Of a DNA stretch of 64,000 nucleotides, positions 17,039-26,816 are shown piece by piece. Below the pieces are notes generated by a model that did not search any database, was not told the origin of the DNA, and saw nothing but the letters and a program-made list of their open reading frames with translations. Location: assembly GCA_017623605.1 (NCBI GenBank), contig JAGAOR010000005.1:38570-102569 (forward strand), in the 5' to 3' direction. Source of the stretch: Clostridia bacterium. GTDB lineage: Bacteria; Bacillota; Clostridia; Christensenellales; Borkfalkiaceae. The stretch's first letter is position 1, and each line of letters starts with the position of its first letter. The position numbers were made by a program, and so were the translations under genes.

Positions 17039-17713
17039 TTAATCGTTATCGCACCGCTCCAAAGAGAGTATAAAGGAATTTTCCGCCATAATCTCATTCA
17101 GCCACGAGGACGAAAATTCTTTATCCGTCGTGAGTGTCGCACTATACGTTACTTGTCCTTCTTCGCGCTTAATCACGAGATGATTAAACCGATCAGTGCC
17201 GAAAATTTCTTTAATTTTTAAATTTTCCTCGCCCGTATAAAGGAATTCGATTTTCACCGAATAATATTTTCTCGAACGGAACACGCGACAATTCAGGTGA
17301 AAAATACATTGCGCCAAAATCAAAAGTGCAGTCGCGCCGAAAGCTACGAGATACAAGCCCCCACCACAAGCCATGCCTACGCCCGCAGTCGCCCAAACGC
17401 CCGCCGCCGTCGTTAAACCTTTTACTTCGTGCTGCTTATACACGATCATACCAGCGCCAAGAAAACCGACGCCCGAAACGATCTGCGCCGCAACCCTCGC
17501 CGAATCCGCTTCGCTTCCGAACGCATATTTGGAAATTACCATCATAAGTGCCGCGCCGAAGCATACGATCGTGTGCGTACGAATTCCCGCTTCCTTAAAA
17601 CGAATCTTTCTTTCGAAACCAATTACAAAACCGAGCAAAATGGATAAAATCAAATCGGGCAGCATCCAGAGCTGACAGAATATTTCTTCCAACGCAAATC
17701 TCTCCCAAAACAT
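17039..17713 (-). CDS. MgtC/SapB family membrane protein
   Basis: A 224-residue protein. The N-terminal 125 residues form the MgtC membrane domain with about four helices and the family signatures ILLGFVIGFERKIRFKEAGIRTH, GVGFLGAGMIVYK and GLTTAAGVWATAGVGMACG, which include the conserved Arg-Thr-His and Gly-rich segments. The C-terminal 90 residues are a soluble domain, weaker in similarity, resembling the ACT-like domain of MgtC. Family members affect magnesium homeostasis and membrane ATPase activity; being a transporter is not established. The 135 bp before it, up to the ABC gene, holds no clear promoter that I can identify. Confidence 0.93.
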   Translation of the reverse strand: MFWERFALEEIFCQLWMLPDLILSILLGFVIGFERKIRFKEAGIRTHTIVCFGAALMMVISKYAFGSEADSARVAAQIVSGVGFLGAGMIVYKQHEVKGLTTAAGVWATAGVGMACGGGLYLVAFGATALLILAQCIFHLNCRVFRSRKYYSVKIEFLYTGEENLKIKEIFGTDRFNHLVIKREEGQVTYSATLTTDKEFSSSWLNEIMAENSFILSLERCDND

Positions 17714-17848
17714 AATAAAACCTCACTTATAATATAATCTTTATTCGATTTGTGTTCATCAAACGACACGATCCCCGCTTCTATAAATCGGAAAAATTCC
17801 CGCAGGTTATTACCAATTAAAATCTTGGACTTCGCGTGAATTCCTTTT

Positions 17849-19597
17849 TTATTCCTTGAATTGATAGCGGTATAATTCCGCGTAAAGTCCGCCTTGTGCT
17901 ACGAGCTCTTCGTGAGAACCGCGTTCGGTAATTTCGCCGTCCGTTACAACTAGGATTTCGTCGGCATTTTTCACGGTGGAAAGCCTATGCGCAACGACGA
18001 GCGTCGTTCTACCCGCCGACAACTCGGCAAGCGAGCTTTGCACCTGCATTTCCGTCATATTATCAAGCGCGCTTGTCGCCTCGTCCAAAACGAGTACCGA
18101 CGGATTTTTGAGAAACGCCCGCGCGATCGAAATACGTTGCTTTTGACCGCCTGAAAGCATAACGCCACGCTCGCCTACTTCCGTGTCGTAGCCGCTTGGA
18201 AGCGTTGACGCAAAGTCGTGTATATTCGCGCGTTTCGCCGCCAATATCATTTCTTCGTCGCTCTTATCAGGCGAGCCGTATTTAATATTATCCCGAACGC
18301 TTCCCGAAAACAAGAATACGTCCTGTTGCACTACCGCGATCTTTTCACGAAGCGTAGCGGACGACACGTCGTTAATATCCACTCCGCCGATTGAAATCGT
18401 TCCACTATCGCGAAGATAAAAACGCGGCAATAAGTGGCAGATCGTCGTTTTTCCACCACCCGAAGCCCCGACAAGCGCGACTGTTTTGCCTTTTTTAACG
18501 GTAAAAGAAATCCCTTTAAGTACTTCCGTTTCTCCCTTTTCCCGTGATTTATAACCAAATTTAACGTTATCAAACACGACGTCGCCGTCTAAATCTACTC
18601 GGAGGGGATTTTGGGGCTCATATTCCGACGGCGTATCCATCAATTCGCAGAAACGCTTGAAGCCTGTCAAACCGTCTTGAATTTGTTCAAAGAGCGAAAC
18701 GAGCGTACGGATAGGCGTTAAAAGCATCGTAATATACAAGATGAACGCCGTGAAATCGGGCGCGGTGATTTGCCCGAAATAAAAGAGTAAGCCGCCCGAA
18801 ACGAGCGCAAGCAAATACAAGAAATCGTTAAAAGCCGTCATTCCCGCGTGAAAACCGCCCATAGCGCGATAGGCTTGCTTTCTTGCCTGTTTGAATTGTC
18901 CGTTGACTTCGTCGAATTTTTCCCGCTCCGTTTCACCTGCGTTGTACGCTTTCGTTACGCGCACGCCAGAAACGGAAGATTCGATCTCGGCGTTGAGCTG
19001 CGCCACTTTCTTGCGTGAATTTTCAAACGCTTTGTTCATTCTCCCCCGCGCTTTTGCCGCAAAAAAGATCATAAACGGCACATAAGCAAGCACAATCAAG
19101 GAAAGCCAACCGTTAATAAGGCTCAACATTAAAAGCGCGCCGATAATGGAAATAAACGTATTGAAAAGATCCTCCGGTCCGTGATGCGCAAGCTCGGACA
19201 CTTCGAAAAGGTCGTTGACGATCCGCGACATCACGCTACCCGTTTTGTTTTCGTCAAAAAAAGAAAAGGGCAACGTTTCGATATGTCGAAACAAATCTCT
19301 ACGCATATCGCCTTGCAAGCGTACCCCCAAAACGTGCCCCCAATACCCCACGATAAAGGTAAGTAGGCATTTGAGCGCGTAGATTGCGGCAAGCACGATC
19401 GCCCAGGTGATTAAAAGTCTTAAATTGGAATTTGGTACGTAATCGTTCATTATATTCCGCGCAATCATCGGATAAAACATATTGCAAACGGAAATTGCAA
19501 ACGAACACACGAGATCCATCAAAAACAATTTTTTATGCGGTTTATAATACCTAAAAAATCTTCTTATTGCATTCATACTCTTCTCTGTCTTTTGCAT
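17849..19597 (-). CDS. ABC exporter half-transporter (MdlB/MsbA type)
   Basis: A 582-residue fused permease-ATPase. Residues about 15-300 contain six membrane helices of the type I exporter fold; residues 340-582 the nucleotide-binding domain with Walker A LVGASGGGKTT, Q-loop VVQQDVFLFSGSVRDNI, signature LSGGQKQR, Walker B VLVLDEATSALD and the H-loop VAHRLST. Likely a homodimer exporting lipids, peptides or drugs; substrate unknown. The first ATG (19597) coincides with the predicted transcription start, which would be leaderless; an in-frame ATG at 19576 preceded by AGAGAAGAG is an alternative giving 575 residues. Confidence 0.93.
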   Translation of the reverse strand: MQKTEKSMNAIRRFFRYYKPHKKLFLMDLVCSFAISVCNMFYPMIARNIMNDYVPNSNLRLLITWAIVLAAIYALKCLLTFIVGYWGHVLGVRLQGDMRRDLFRHIETLPFSFFDENKTGSVMSRIVNDLFEVSELAHHGPEDLFNTFISIIGALLMLSLINGWLSLIVLAYVPFMIFFAAKARGRMNKAFENSRKKVAQLNAEIESSVSGVRVTKAYNAGETEREKFDEVNGQFKQARKQAYRAMGGFHAGMTAFNDFLYLLALVSGGLLFYFGQITAPDFTAFILYITMLLTPIRTLVSLFEQIQDGLTGFKRFCELMDTPSEYEPQNPLRVDLDGDVVFDNVKFGYKSREKGETEVLKGISFTVKKGKTVALVGASGGGKTTICHLLPRFYLRDSGTISIGGVDINDVSSATLREKIAVVQQDVFLFSGSVRDNIKYGSPDKSDEEMILAAKRANIHDFASTLPSGYDTEVGERGVMLSGGQKQRISIARAFLKNPSVLVLDEATSALDNMTEMQVQSSLAELSAGRTTLVVAHRLSTVKNADEILVVTDGEITERGSHEELVAQGGLYAELYRYQFKE

Positions 19598-19603
19598 AGT
19601 TTT

Positions 19604-19632
19604 ATTATATCACTTTTTGTCAATAAATGCAA
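19604..19632 (-). promoter_or_regulatory. Promoter of ABC exporter gene
   Basis: Minus strand TTGCAT (19632-19627), 17 bp, TATAAT (19609-19604). The predicted start falls at about 19597, the first ATG of the ABC gene. Confidence 0.8.
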
Positions 19633-19634
19633 GT

Positions 19635-19751
19635 TTATTCGTACCAATCGTCTACAATAATGAGTTCAAATTCTCCACTTTTTAGCGTAAATATTTCTTC
19701 TTTATTCCGCCGATAAACGAGTGCGATCGGCGTTATATAACTCTTTTTCAT
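19635..19751 (-). CDS. Small 38-residue protein, unknown function
   Basis: An ATG at 19751 is preceded by a strong SD (AAGGAG, six-base spacer) and opens a frame of 38 codons ending TAA. The product begins MKKSYITPIALVYRRNKEE and ends FELIIVDDWYE: a basic N-terminal half and an acidic C-terminus, no membrane segment, no cysteine. It starts 12 bp after the stop of the surface-protein gene and so is probably its cotranscribed partner. I recognise no family. The strong SD, position and full use of the gap up to the next promoter argue that it is real. Confidence 0.65.
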   Translation of the reverse strand: MKKSYITPIALVYRRNKEEIFTLKSGEFELIIVDDWYE

Positions 19752-19762
19752 ACGTTTCTCCT

Positions 19763-21601
19763 TTATTCTTCCGCTTCCGTTTCGTCGAACGTAATCTTTA
19801 AAACTCCGTTCTCATAGTTTTGTTGGGCGTTCTTCACTCGTTTTCCGTTATAAGTAATCGCAGAAAACGACGTCTTTTGCGTAATAAGCGTGACTGTAAC
19901 GAAATTGCCGTTTATCTTCGTTTCCGCAGCCTCAATCACGGGCGAAAGCGCGGAAGACACTACTTGCGTTACACCGTTTTGATACGCTATATTCGCCACT
20001 CCGTTTATATACGTTTCCAAAATATCCGTTTGCCACGTATTTAACGTGGCGTTTTGCTTATGCGCGTCCATTGCCGCCGTCGCCACCTGATACACCGAAC
20101 GCTTTTCTATATTCGAAACCCAAATATATTCTCCGTTTTCCGTCAATACGTAAGCGCGGGCGCAAAACGCGCGGTTGTAATTACTCAGCAACACTTGCGA
20201 GATCGTCGCGTAAAGCGTGAAATAATTTCCGTTGAAAGATATATTTTCACGGGGAACGAAGAAATTCTTTGCATATCCCGCTTGAGAGTAATTGTTCAGC
20301 GTAAATTCCGCCGCTCCCAAAAGGTTGCTCGGCATAACGATCATACCCACGCCCTGAATATGCGTTTGAAACGCAGTGAAATCCGCCGTGGAAAGCTTTG
20401 CGCCAAAACGAATCCCCGTGCGTTCCCCCGTTTGATCGTAGCGAATAGACGCGCCCGCAATCGAGCCGTACCCGATAAAGACCGCTTCCGTTTCTATCGT
20501 GCGTTTGGTATAGTCGGCAATTTCAATTACGTTTCCCTCTTGCACGAGTTCATTTTCAAGCGTCCAACCTAAATATAGCTTGTCCGTTTCCGTTTGCGGA
20601 CGAACGAACGCATACGTATCCAACACGCCAAGCTTACGTTCCGTGGTGTTTCCAAGCACCGTTTCTTTAAGCTGTACGTATTTTTCCGTTGCCCAGCTTC
20701 CATCTACGTATTCGTAAAAGGTAATATCGCCCGTAACGCTAACGATCACGTTGTTTTCAGAATCCGTCAAATCGCCGCCCTTGATACGGATATAAGGAAT
20801 TTCGTTATGCAAGGGCGCAACGTAATTTTCAATCGACAAACGGATTTGGGCTTCGCCCGCACGTTGAACCGCCGTTATTTCTTGAACGTTACCGTTTAAA
20901 TAAACGTCAAGCGTGGATTCGTAGGTAGCGTCCGCTTCCCGCGAAAAAGGAAGCTCGAAAGTCGCTTGCGGCAAGCCGCTTTCCATATCCCGTGAAAGCG
21001 TTACGTTGCTTGCGTTGAGCTCCACCTCGTACGTTTCCTTCTTTTCCTCTTCCGTCGCCTGCACACTCCAGACTCCGTTCGTTTTCACGAGCGTAAGCCC
21101 GTCCGTAAAATCAATCCCCAAATAATTCGTCGCGTCCTGCGCGCCAAGCCTTGCGCCTTTTGCAATGGTGAGCGTATTTATATTATCGCTATAAGCAAGC
21201 TTGTCCCCGCTCGTCTTTTTATAAAACCAAAAATAAAGCGTTTTCGGCGTTTCGCGGTGCGTAACGTGGCGCAAATTCATTTGCGCGCCGCTTTCGTTGT
21301 AAACGCAAAATTCTGTTCCGTCCACCTTTAACGCGTAATTATCAAACACTTGAGGGTTGTGAGGCAAGCTTTCGTTTCCCTTATATTCGATTACGATATA
21401 ATAATCGTTTGAAACCTTTCCGTAGGAATGAACGAAAAAATCAGAACCTTTCACCGATAAATATCTGCTTGCCGTGCTTTCCGCGCTCGCATATTTTTCG
21501 GGATATAAAAGGAAAAGCCAACCGAATAGATAACAAACGAACGCCAAAACAAACGCAAAAAATACGGCAACGGCTTTTTGCCTTGATCGAAAGTGTTCCA
21601 T
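19763..21601 (-). CDS. Large membrane-anchored extracytoplasmic protein, unknown function
   Basis: A 612-residue protein from the ATG at 21601 (SD AAGGAG). Residues 1-9 are basic, 10-34 form a long hydrophobic segment (AVAVFFAFVLAFVCYLFGWL) with no clear cleavage site, so it is probably an N-terminal anchor. The remainder is soluble and rich in beta-type Thr/Val/Tyr sequence. Around residue 340 a YLGWTLEN segment recalls the Gly-Trp of InlB B-repeat/flagellin-like folds; a region from about 395 (ASIRYDQTGERTGIRFGAKL) to 520 (GEYIWVSNIEKRSVYQVA) looks like one compact domain common in surface proteins of uncultured Clostridia. No sortase motif. Function unknown. Confidence 0.8.
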   Translation of the reverse strand: MEHFRSRQKAVAVFFAFVLAFVCYLFGWLFLLYPEKYASAESTASRYLSVKGSDFFVHSYGKVSNDYYIVIEYKGNESLPHNPQVFDNYALKVDGTEFCVYNESGAQMNLRHVTHRETPKTLYFWFYKKTSGDKLAYSDNINTLTIAKGARLGAQDATNYLGIDFTDGLTLVKTNGVWSVQATEEEKKETYEVELNASNVTLSRDMESGLPQATFELPFSREADATYESTLDVYLNGNVQEITAVQRAGEAQIRLSIENYVAPLHNEIPYIRIKGGDLTDSENNVIVSVTGDITFYEYVDGSWATEKYVQLKETVLGNTTERKLGVLDTYAFVRPQTETDKLYLGWTLENELVQEGNVIEIADYTKRTIETEAVFIGYGSIAGASIRYDQTGERTGIRFGAKLSTADFTAFQTHIQGVGMIVMPSNLLGAAEFTLNNYSQAGYAKNFFVPRENISFNGNYFTLYATISQVLLSNYNRAFCARAYVLTENGEYIWVSNIEKRSVYQVATAAMDAHKQNATLNTWQTDILETYINGVANIAYQNGVTQVVSSALSPVIEAAETKINGNFVTVTLITQKTSFSAITYNGKRVKNAQQNYENGVLKITFDETEAEE

Positions 21602-21617
21602 ACAAATTCTCCTTTGT

Positions 21618-21668
21618 GAAAAAAATCGGCATTTTTTCTCGATAAAATGCAAGAAATACACCGATTTT
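21618..21668 (-). terminator. spoIIID terminator inside the surface-protein leader
   Basis: Minus-strand RNA: AAAAUCGG (21668-21661) pairs with CCGAUUUU (21629-21622), enclosing a second hairpin GCAUUUU/AAAAUGC, and is followed by a run of seven U. It lies after the spoIIID stop (21710) but also between the surface-gene promoter (start about 21689) and its SD, so it could act as an attenuator. Confidence 0.7.
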
Positions 21669-21695
21669 ATTATTTTTTCAAACTTCATAGAAAAA

Positions 21696-21724
21696 AGTAT
21701 AGCATACATTCACGTTGAAATCAA
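21696..21724 (-). promoter_or_regulatory. Promoter of surface-protein gene
   Basis: Minus strand TTGATT (21724-21719), 17 bp, TATACT (21701-21696); the -35 lies within the end of spoIIID. Confidence 0.65.
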
Positions 21725-22000
21725 GCTATTTTTTGCCAAAATTTTACAATTTTCTTCTTTTTTATATTTTTTTTGCGTTGCGATCCCGCCACGAATATGT
21801 CGCTCGCTTAAATTTAAGTTTAATATCTTGCGCGTACGCTCGAAAAGATCCTCGTCAATATATTTCAAACGTTCGGAAACGTCTTTATGTACCGTTGATT
21901 TACTAATGGAAAAATGCGCGGAACACGCTCGGACGGTACAACCCGTCGCCACGATATACTCCGCGCACTTTTTCGCTCTTTCTTCAATATAATCCCACAA
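21710..22000 (-). CDS. spoIIID: Sporulation transcriptional regulator SpoIIID
   Basis: A mother-cell DNA-binding regulator that modulates sigma-E and sigma-K genes. With a TTG start at 22000, eight bases after GGAGG, the protein is 96 residues beginning M-WDYIEERAKKCAEYIV, the normal length and start of SpoIIID. An upstream in-frame Met at 22051 lacks an SD and would add 17 unrelated residues. The helix-turn-helix is TVRACSAHFSISKSTVHKDV, followed by SERLKYIDEDL and the basic second DNA-binding helix ERHIRGGIATQKKYK. The C-terminal tail beyond is longer than in Bacillus. Confidence 0.95.
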   Translation of the reverse strand: MWDYIEERAKKCAEYIVATGCTVRACSAHFSISKSTVHKDVSERLKYIDEDLFERTRKILNLNLSERHIRGGIATQKKYKKEENCKILAKNSLIST

Positions 22001-22031
22001 AATCCCGACCTCCGCATTTCGTTTACGAAAT

Positions 22032-22039
22032 ATATTATG
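22032..22039 (-). promoter_or_regulatory. Candidate sigma-E-like -10 of spoIIID
   Basis: CATAATAT on the minus strand, 32 bp before the TTG start, resembles the sigma-E -10 CATANNNT; an AT-rich TATAATT lies about 14 bp further upstream as a possible -35. Sigma-E control is known for spoIIID in Bacillus; here it is inference. Confidence 0.35.
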
Positions 22040-22071
22040 TCGGTTTTTCAAAAATTATAACTATTCGTGTG

Positions 22072-24540
22072 TTATTCGTCCCGTCTATACGGCATCGGGA
22101 TTACGCGTTCAATCGCGCCCTCCTTATAACGCGCGATCTTCTGTGCACGATTGCTCGGCAACAGAATGGATATGTTTTCGGTGGAAAGCTCGGAAACGGC
22201 GTTCGTCTTTTCCAAGATTGCCAGCAAATACGGCGTTGTAACGTAGCTTGCGGAGAGTACGCTCGCGCCCTCGCGCAAACTAACGATCATAGAACCTTTT
22301 CGATAACGCTTTGAGGGTTCTAAATACGAAGTAATTACGCGCTTAAATTTACCCTCGTCCGTCGCGATCACAATTTCGCCCTCGTCCGTAATCTGTTTCA
22401 TATACAAGACTTCGTCGTCCTCGCGAAGCATAATTCCGCGCACGCCCGTAGATATTCTGCCCTGCGTAGGAATATCGTCTTTCATAGCGTTCAAACAGAT
22501 TCCCTGTTTGGTTACGATGATAATCGTCGAATTTTCATTGGAATCATCCTGTTCCACGCCGATGACTTCGTCCTCCTCACCCAGCTTCACGGCTTGGAAA
22601 TTATCCTTGCGCTGTTCGTATTCGGACCAATCGGATTTTTTGATCATACCTTTCTTGGTAAAGAACAACAAGCTACCGTACGGCATACGCTCACCCACTT
22701 CAAACAAGGCAACGACCTTTTCGCCCGTTTCCGCGTCCTTTGACAATTCTTTGAGCGAAACGCCCTCGTCGGTAAGCTTACATTCCAAATCAGGATCGGA
22801 AATATCAATTTTATGGCAATTTCCGTAGTTTGTGAAAGCAAAAATGCATTTATCCGTTGCCGTTTTCAGCGTTTTGAGCGCAACCACACGAGAATTGAAT
22901 TTTCCGTCAAGCGATTTATCTAACGCATCACGGTTTTTGCCCGTCAACACCTTGAACGTTTCGTCTGCCGCATACACAAGCACGCAAGGCTCGCCCGCTT
23001 TCTTTTCAGGTGCGGCGTGCGTAAGAGCGTCCGCTTCTTCTCGAGTGAACACGAGCTTGGATCTTCTCGGTGTGGGATACGCGTTTTTAATCTCCGTGAT
23101 CTCTTCTTTAACCACCTGCAACTGTAAATCGCCGCTTTTTGAAATAGCCGTGAGTTTTTTAATCGTCTTTTTCAGCTCTTTAAGCTCTTCTTCGAGCTTG
23201 AAAATTTCAAGCTTGGTAAGGCGAGCAAGGCGTAAATCGAGAATTGCCTGCGCTTGCGTTTCGGAAATCTCAAAACGCACCGTAAGCTTCGTTCTCGCGT
23301 CCGACGTACTTTCCGATTTTTTGATGATCGCAATGACCTCGTCGATATTTTGTACGGCAATAATCAAACCCTCCAAAATATGACAGCGTTGCTCTGCTTG
23401 TTTGAGATCAAACAGCGTTCTCTTTTTAACGATCTTTTGTTGATATTTTACGTAATGGCGGATAATATCCATTAAGCCGAGCTGTTGCGGCTTACCGTCT
23501 GCGATCACGACCATATTGATACCGAACGTTACTTCTAAATCGGTATATTTATACAAACATTTCAAGATCGCGTCTATATCCGCGTCCTTTTTCACACGGA
23601 TCACGGCGCGCATACCCGTTCTGTCCGATTCGTCGGCTACGTGATCAATACCGTCGAGTTCCTTTTCCTTTTCGTCGCAAAGCTCGACGATCTTTCGCAA
23701 AAGTTGCGCCTTATTCACTTGATAAGGAAGCTCCGTAATTACGAGGTTCGTCTTGCCGTTATCCGTCTTTTCCGCGTTAATTTTTGCGCGAAGCGTGATT
23801 TTTCCACGCCCCGTTTTATAAGCCTGAATGAGCTCGTTGGCAAGAATAACGCCGCCCGTAGGGAAATCGGGACAAGGAATATATTCCATCATTTCTTCAA
23901 GCGGAATCGCGGGATTGTCGATATACGCCACCACACCGTTGATCACTTCTTCCAAATTATGCGTAGGGATATTCGTGGCAAGCCCGACCGCAATGCCCGA
24001 AGCACCGTTTACGAGCAGGTTGGGAAAACGCCCAGGAAGAACGTCAGGTTCTTTTAAGCTGTCGTCGAAATTGAGTGAAAAACTGACCGTTTCTTTATCA
24101 ATATCGCGCAAAAGTTCTAACGCGAGCGGTTGCATACGCGCTTCCGTGTAACGCATAGCTGCCGCAGGATCGCCGTCCACCGAGCCGAAATTACCGTGCC
24201 CGTCCACGAGCGTTTTTCCCATATTGAAATCTTGCGCCATGCGCACCATTGCATCGTAAACCGAACTATCGCCGTGGGGGTGGAATTTACCCATACAATC
24301 CCCCACGATTCTTGCGCTCTTTTTATGCGGTTTATCAGGCGTTAAGCCCATTTCGTGCATCGTATACAAAATACGCCGTTGCACAGGCTTTAAACCGTCT
24401 TCTACGCGCGGCAGGGCGCGATCGAGAATAACGAATTCCGCATACGGAAGCATAGAGGTATGCATTACTTTTTCAAGCGGTTCAACGAATAATTGCCCCG
24501 TCGGTTCGATGATTTCGGGTTCTTTCTTATTTCTCGCCAT
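22072..24540 (-). CDS. parC: DNA topoisomerase IV (gyrase-like) subunit A
   Basis: An 822-residue type IIA topoisomerase A subunit. The breakage-reunion domain has [21 protein letters not shown], closer to ParC (DRALPD) than GyrA, the quinolone-resistance region [19 protein letters not shown] (Ser at the position of GyrA Ser83), and the catalytic Tyr in [11 protein letters not shown]. Then follow the tower, coiled-coil ([19 protein letters not shown] region) and a C-terminal beta-pinwheel with six blades but no canonical GyrA-box (QRRGGKG), again favouring ParC. Its start overlaps the parE stop by 14 bp. DNA decatenation/relaxation role is inferred; it could be a second gyrase pair. Confidence 0.92.
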   Translation of the reverse strand: MARNKKEPEIIEPTGQLFVEPLEKVMHTSMLPYAEFVILDRALPRVEDGLKPVQRRILYTMHEMGLTPDKPHKKSARIVGDCMGKFHPHGDSSVYDAMVRMAQDFNMGKTLVDGHGNFGSVDGDPAAAMRYTEARMQPLALELLRDIDKETVSFSLNFDDSLKEPDVLPGRFPNLLVNGASGIAVGLATNIPTHNLEEVINGVVAYIDNPAIPLEEMMEYIPCPDFPTGGVILANELIQAYKTGRGKITLRAKINAEKTDNGKTNLVITELPYQVNKAQLLRKIVELCDEKEKELDGIDHVADESDRTGMRAVIRVKKDADIDAILKCLYKYTDLEVTFGINMVVIADGKPQQLGLMDIIRHYVKYQQKIVKKRTLFDLKQAEQRCHILEGLIIAVQNIDEVIAIIKKSESTSDARTKLTVRFEISETQAQAILDLRLARLTKLEIFKLEEELKELKKTIKKLTAISKSGDLQLQVVKEEITEIKNAYPTPRRSKLVFTREEADALTHAAPEKKAGEPCVLVYAADETFKVLTGKNRDALDKSLDGKFNSRVVALKTLKTATDKCIFAFTNYGNCHKIDISDPDLECKLTDEGVSLKELSKDAETGEKVVALFEVGERMPYGSLLFFTKKGMIKKSDWSEYEQRKDNFQAVKLGEEDEVIGVEQDDSNENSTIIIVTKQGICLNAMKDDIPTQGRISTGVRGIMLREDDEVLYMKQITDEGEIVIATDEGKFKRVITSYLEPSKRYRKGSMIVSLREGASVLSASYVTTPYLLAILEKTNAVSELSTENISILLPSNRAQKIARYKEGAIERVIPMPYRRDE

Positions 24541-26725
24541 TTCCGCTCTCCTTATTCTCCGTTTTTTCTATCTTATCCATAAACGCATCGCGTTTATTAA
24601 AGTTTGCGTATTTCGCCAAAAACTCCTTTCTCCCCTCAACCTTATCGCCCATGAGCGTGGTGATCATTTTTTCCGCTTTTGCCGCGTCCTCAACCGTTAC
24701 TTGGATAAGATTTCTCGTTGCCGGGTTCATCGTCGTTTCCCAAAGCTGTTCCGCACTCATCTCACCCAAGCCTTTGTAACGCTGTAATTGATAGCCTTTT
24801 CCTATTTTTTCGATCTTTTCGTTCAGTTCCTTATCGTCATAGGCGTATTCGACCTTATCACCCTTATACACTTTATAGAGTGGCGGCATACCGATATACA
24901 CGTAGCCCGCGTTGACGAGCGGACGCATATAACGGAAGAAGAACGTGAGCAAAATACAACGTATGTGCATACCGTCCTGATCGGCATCCGACAGGATAAT
25001 CACCTTATGATAGTTGGCTTTTTCTAAATTGAAATCAGGATCAATCCCCGCGCCGATCGCGCTAATCATTGTGCGGATTTCTTCGTTTTCCAAAATTTGC
25101 GCGAGTCGCTTCTTCTCTACGTTCAAAGGCTTTCCGCGTAAGGGCAAAATCGACTGCGTTTGGCGAACGCGCGCTTGTTTTGCCGTGCCGCCTGCCGAAT
25201 CCCCCTCGACGATAAACATTTCGTTAAATTCCGGTTTCTTCCCTGAACACCCTGCAAGCTTTCCGATCAAAGTTAAGCCGTCGATCTTTTTCGTTTTACG
25301 GATATTATCCTTGGCTTCTTTCGCCGCAATACGCGTTTTTGCCGCGCCCTGCGCTTTTTTGATGATTTCCTCCATCGTCTTTTTATAGCCACGGATATTT
25401 TTAAATTCGTTAAAGCCCTCGATCACGGCAGCTTCTACGGCAGGACGCGCTTCCGTGTTACCCAGCTTCGTTTTCGTTTGCCCCTCAAATTGTACCACTT
25501 TAAGCTTTACCGACAAAACGACGGTTAACCCTTCGCCAAAATCGTCGCCTTGGAAATTCGGATCTTTATCCTTTAACATTCCGTTGCTTCTCGCGTATTC
25601 GTTCAATACTCTCGTCAAACCCGCGTGAAAACCTGCCTCGTGATACCCGCCCTCGGGGGTGGGAATATTGTTGACGAAAGAGAACATCTTTTCACGATAG
25701 CCCGTGTAATGCTGAATGGCAAATTCCACTTGTATATCGTTTTTCACCGTAGAATAATAAATAGGCGTTGCGTACAGCTTTTTATCGCCGTCGTTTAAGC
25801 TCTTTACGTAATCGGAAATACCGCCGTCAAATTTGAACGTTACGCGATACGGCTCGCTTTCAAGCGCGAGCTCGTCCACCGTATCGAACAGCGATTGTTG
25901 CGGCTCGTTGCCGCCCATATCGAACAGACTTTCTTGTTCCGCCGTTTCCGCCGTTTCCGTTGCCGTTTCTTCAAGGGGTTCGTTATCTCCGTCTTCATTT
26001 TCCGCATCGTTTTCTCCAAACGCCGCGCGACTACGACGCACCTCTGCCATAGATATACGTTCGTCGATCAGAGTAATCTCCACACCGCGATTTAAAAAGG
26101 CAAGTTGATTTAATCTTTCCTCCACCGTTTCTAAATCGAAATCCGTTTCTGAAAATACGCTTGCGTCGGGTTTAAAACGAACAAACGAGCCTTGACGGTT
26201 CGTCTTTACTCCCGTATCTTCCAAAGGTCCGTCGGGAATACCCGATTCCACCTTTTTCTTTCTTTGATTATATTTGGAATGGAAGCTCATTTTATAAACG
26301 CGCTTATTTCGATAAACTTCAACGATTAACCATTCGGAAAGGGCGTTCGTTACCGAAGCGCCCACGCCGTGCAAGCCGCCTGAAAATTCGTAATTCCCCT
26401 GTCCGAATTTACCGCCTGCGTGTAATTTTGTAAAAACGAGTTGGACGCCCGAAACCTTTTCTTTGGGATTTATATCCACGGGAATACCACGCCCGTTATC
26501 CTCTACCGACGCGCTCCCGTCCTCGTGCAGCGTTACTTTCACTTTATTTGCATACCCGTTCGCCGCTTCGTCTATCGCGTTATCGACGATTTCCCATAAA
26601 ATGTGGTGCAAGCCTTTAACGCCCGTCGAGCCGATATACATACCGGGGCGCATACGCACCGCATCCAATCCTTCGAGCACCTCTAAATCTTTTGCGCTGT
26701 ATTCGTTCTTTACTTCTTTTGCCAT
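24527..26725 (-). CDS. parE: DNA topoisomerase IV subunit B with acidic insertion
   Basis: A 732-residue ATPase subunit from the ATG at 26725 (GAGGG upstream; the longer frame begins at a TTG). GHKL ATPase motifs: [46 protein letters not shown] domain: [29 protein letters not shown]-terminal [19 protein letters not shown] is conserved. Odd: residues about 228-292, between the ATPase and transducer parts, are an acidic Glu/Asn/Thr-rich, presumably disordered insertion ending in two consecutive motifs QESLFD and QQSLFD. Most ParE/GyrB have only a short loop here, making this protein about 70 residues longer than Bacillus ParE. Confidence 0.95.
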   Translation of the reverse strand: MAKEVKNEYSAKDLEVLEGLDAVRMRPGMYIGSTGVKGLHHILWEIVDNAIDEAANGYANKVKVTLHEDGSASVEDNGRGIPVDINPKEKVSGVQLVFTKLHAGGKFGQGNYEFSGGLHGVGASVTNALSEWLIVEVYRNKRVYKMSFHSKYNQRKKKVESGIPDGPLEDTGVKTNRQGSFVRFKPDASVFSETDFDLETVEERLNQLAFLNRGVEITLIDERISMAEVRRSRAAFGENDAENEDGDNEPLEETATETAETAEQESLFDMGGNEPQQSLFDTVDELALESEPYRVTFKFDGGISDYVKSLNDGDKKLYATPIYYSTVKNDIQVEFAIQHYTGYREKMFSFVNNIPTPEGGYHEAGFHAGLTRVLNEYARSNGMLKDKDPNFQGDDFGEGLTVVLSVKLKVVQFEGQTKTKLGNTEARPAVEAAVIEGFNEFKNIRGYKKTMEEIIKKAQGAAKTRIAAKEAKDNIRKTKKIDGLTLIGKLAGCSGKKPEFNEMFIVEGDSAGGTAKQARVRQTQSILPLRGKPLNVEKKRLAQILENEEIRTMISAIGAGIDPDFNLEKANYHKVIILSDADQDGMHIRCILLTFFFRYMRPLVNAGYVYIGMPPLYKVYKGDKVEYAYDDKELNEKIEKIGKGYQLQRYKGLGEMSAEQLWETTMNPATRNLIQVTVEDAAKAEKMITTLMGDKVEGRKEFLAKYANFNKRDAFMDKIEKTENKESGNGEK

Positions 26726-26757
26726 TTTGCCCTCTTTCTTGTTTTGTTTCAATTTAC

Positions 26758-26786
26758 ATTATAACATTTTTTTTAGAATTTTACAA
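26758..26786 (-). promoter_or_regulatory. Promoter of parE-parC operon
   Basis: Minus strand TTGTAA (26786-26781), 17 bp, TATAAT (26763-26758). Confidence 0.8.
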
Positions 26787-26816
26787 ACGTTTAACGAAAA
26801 AAAATCCGTGCTTTTA

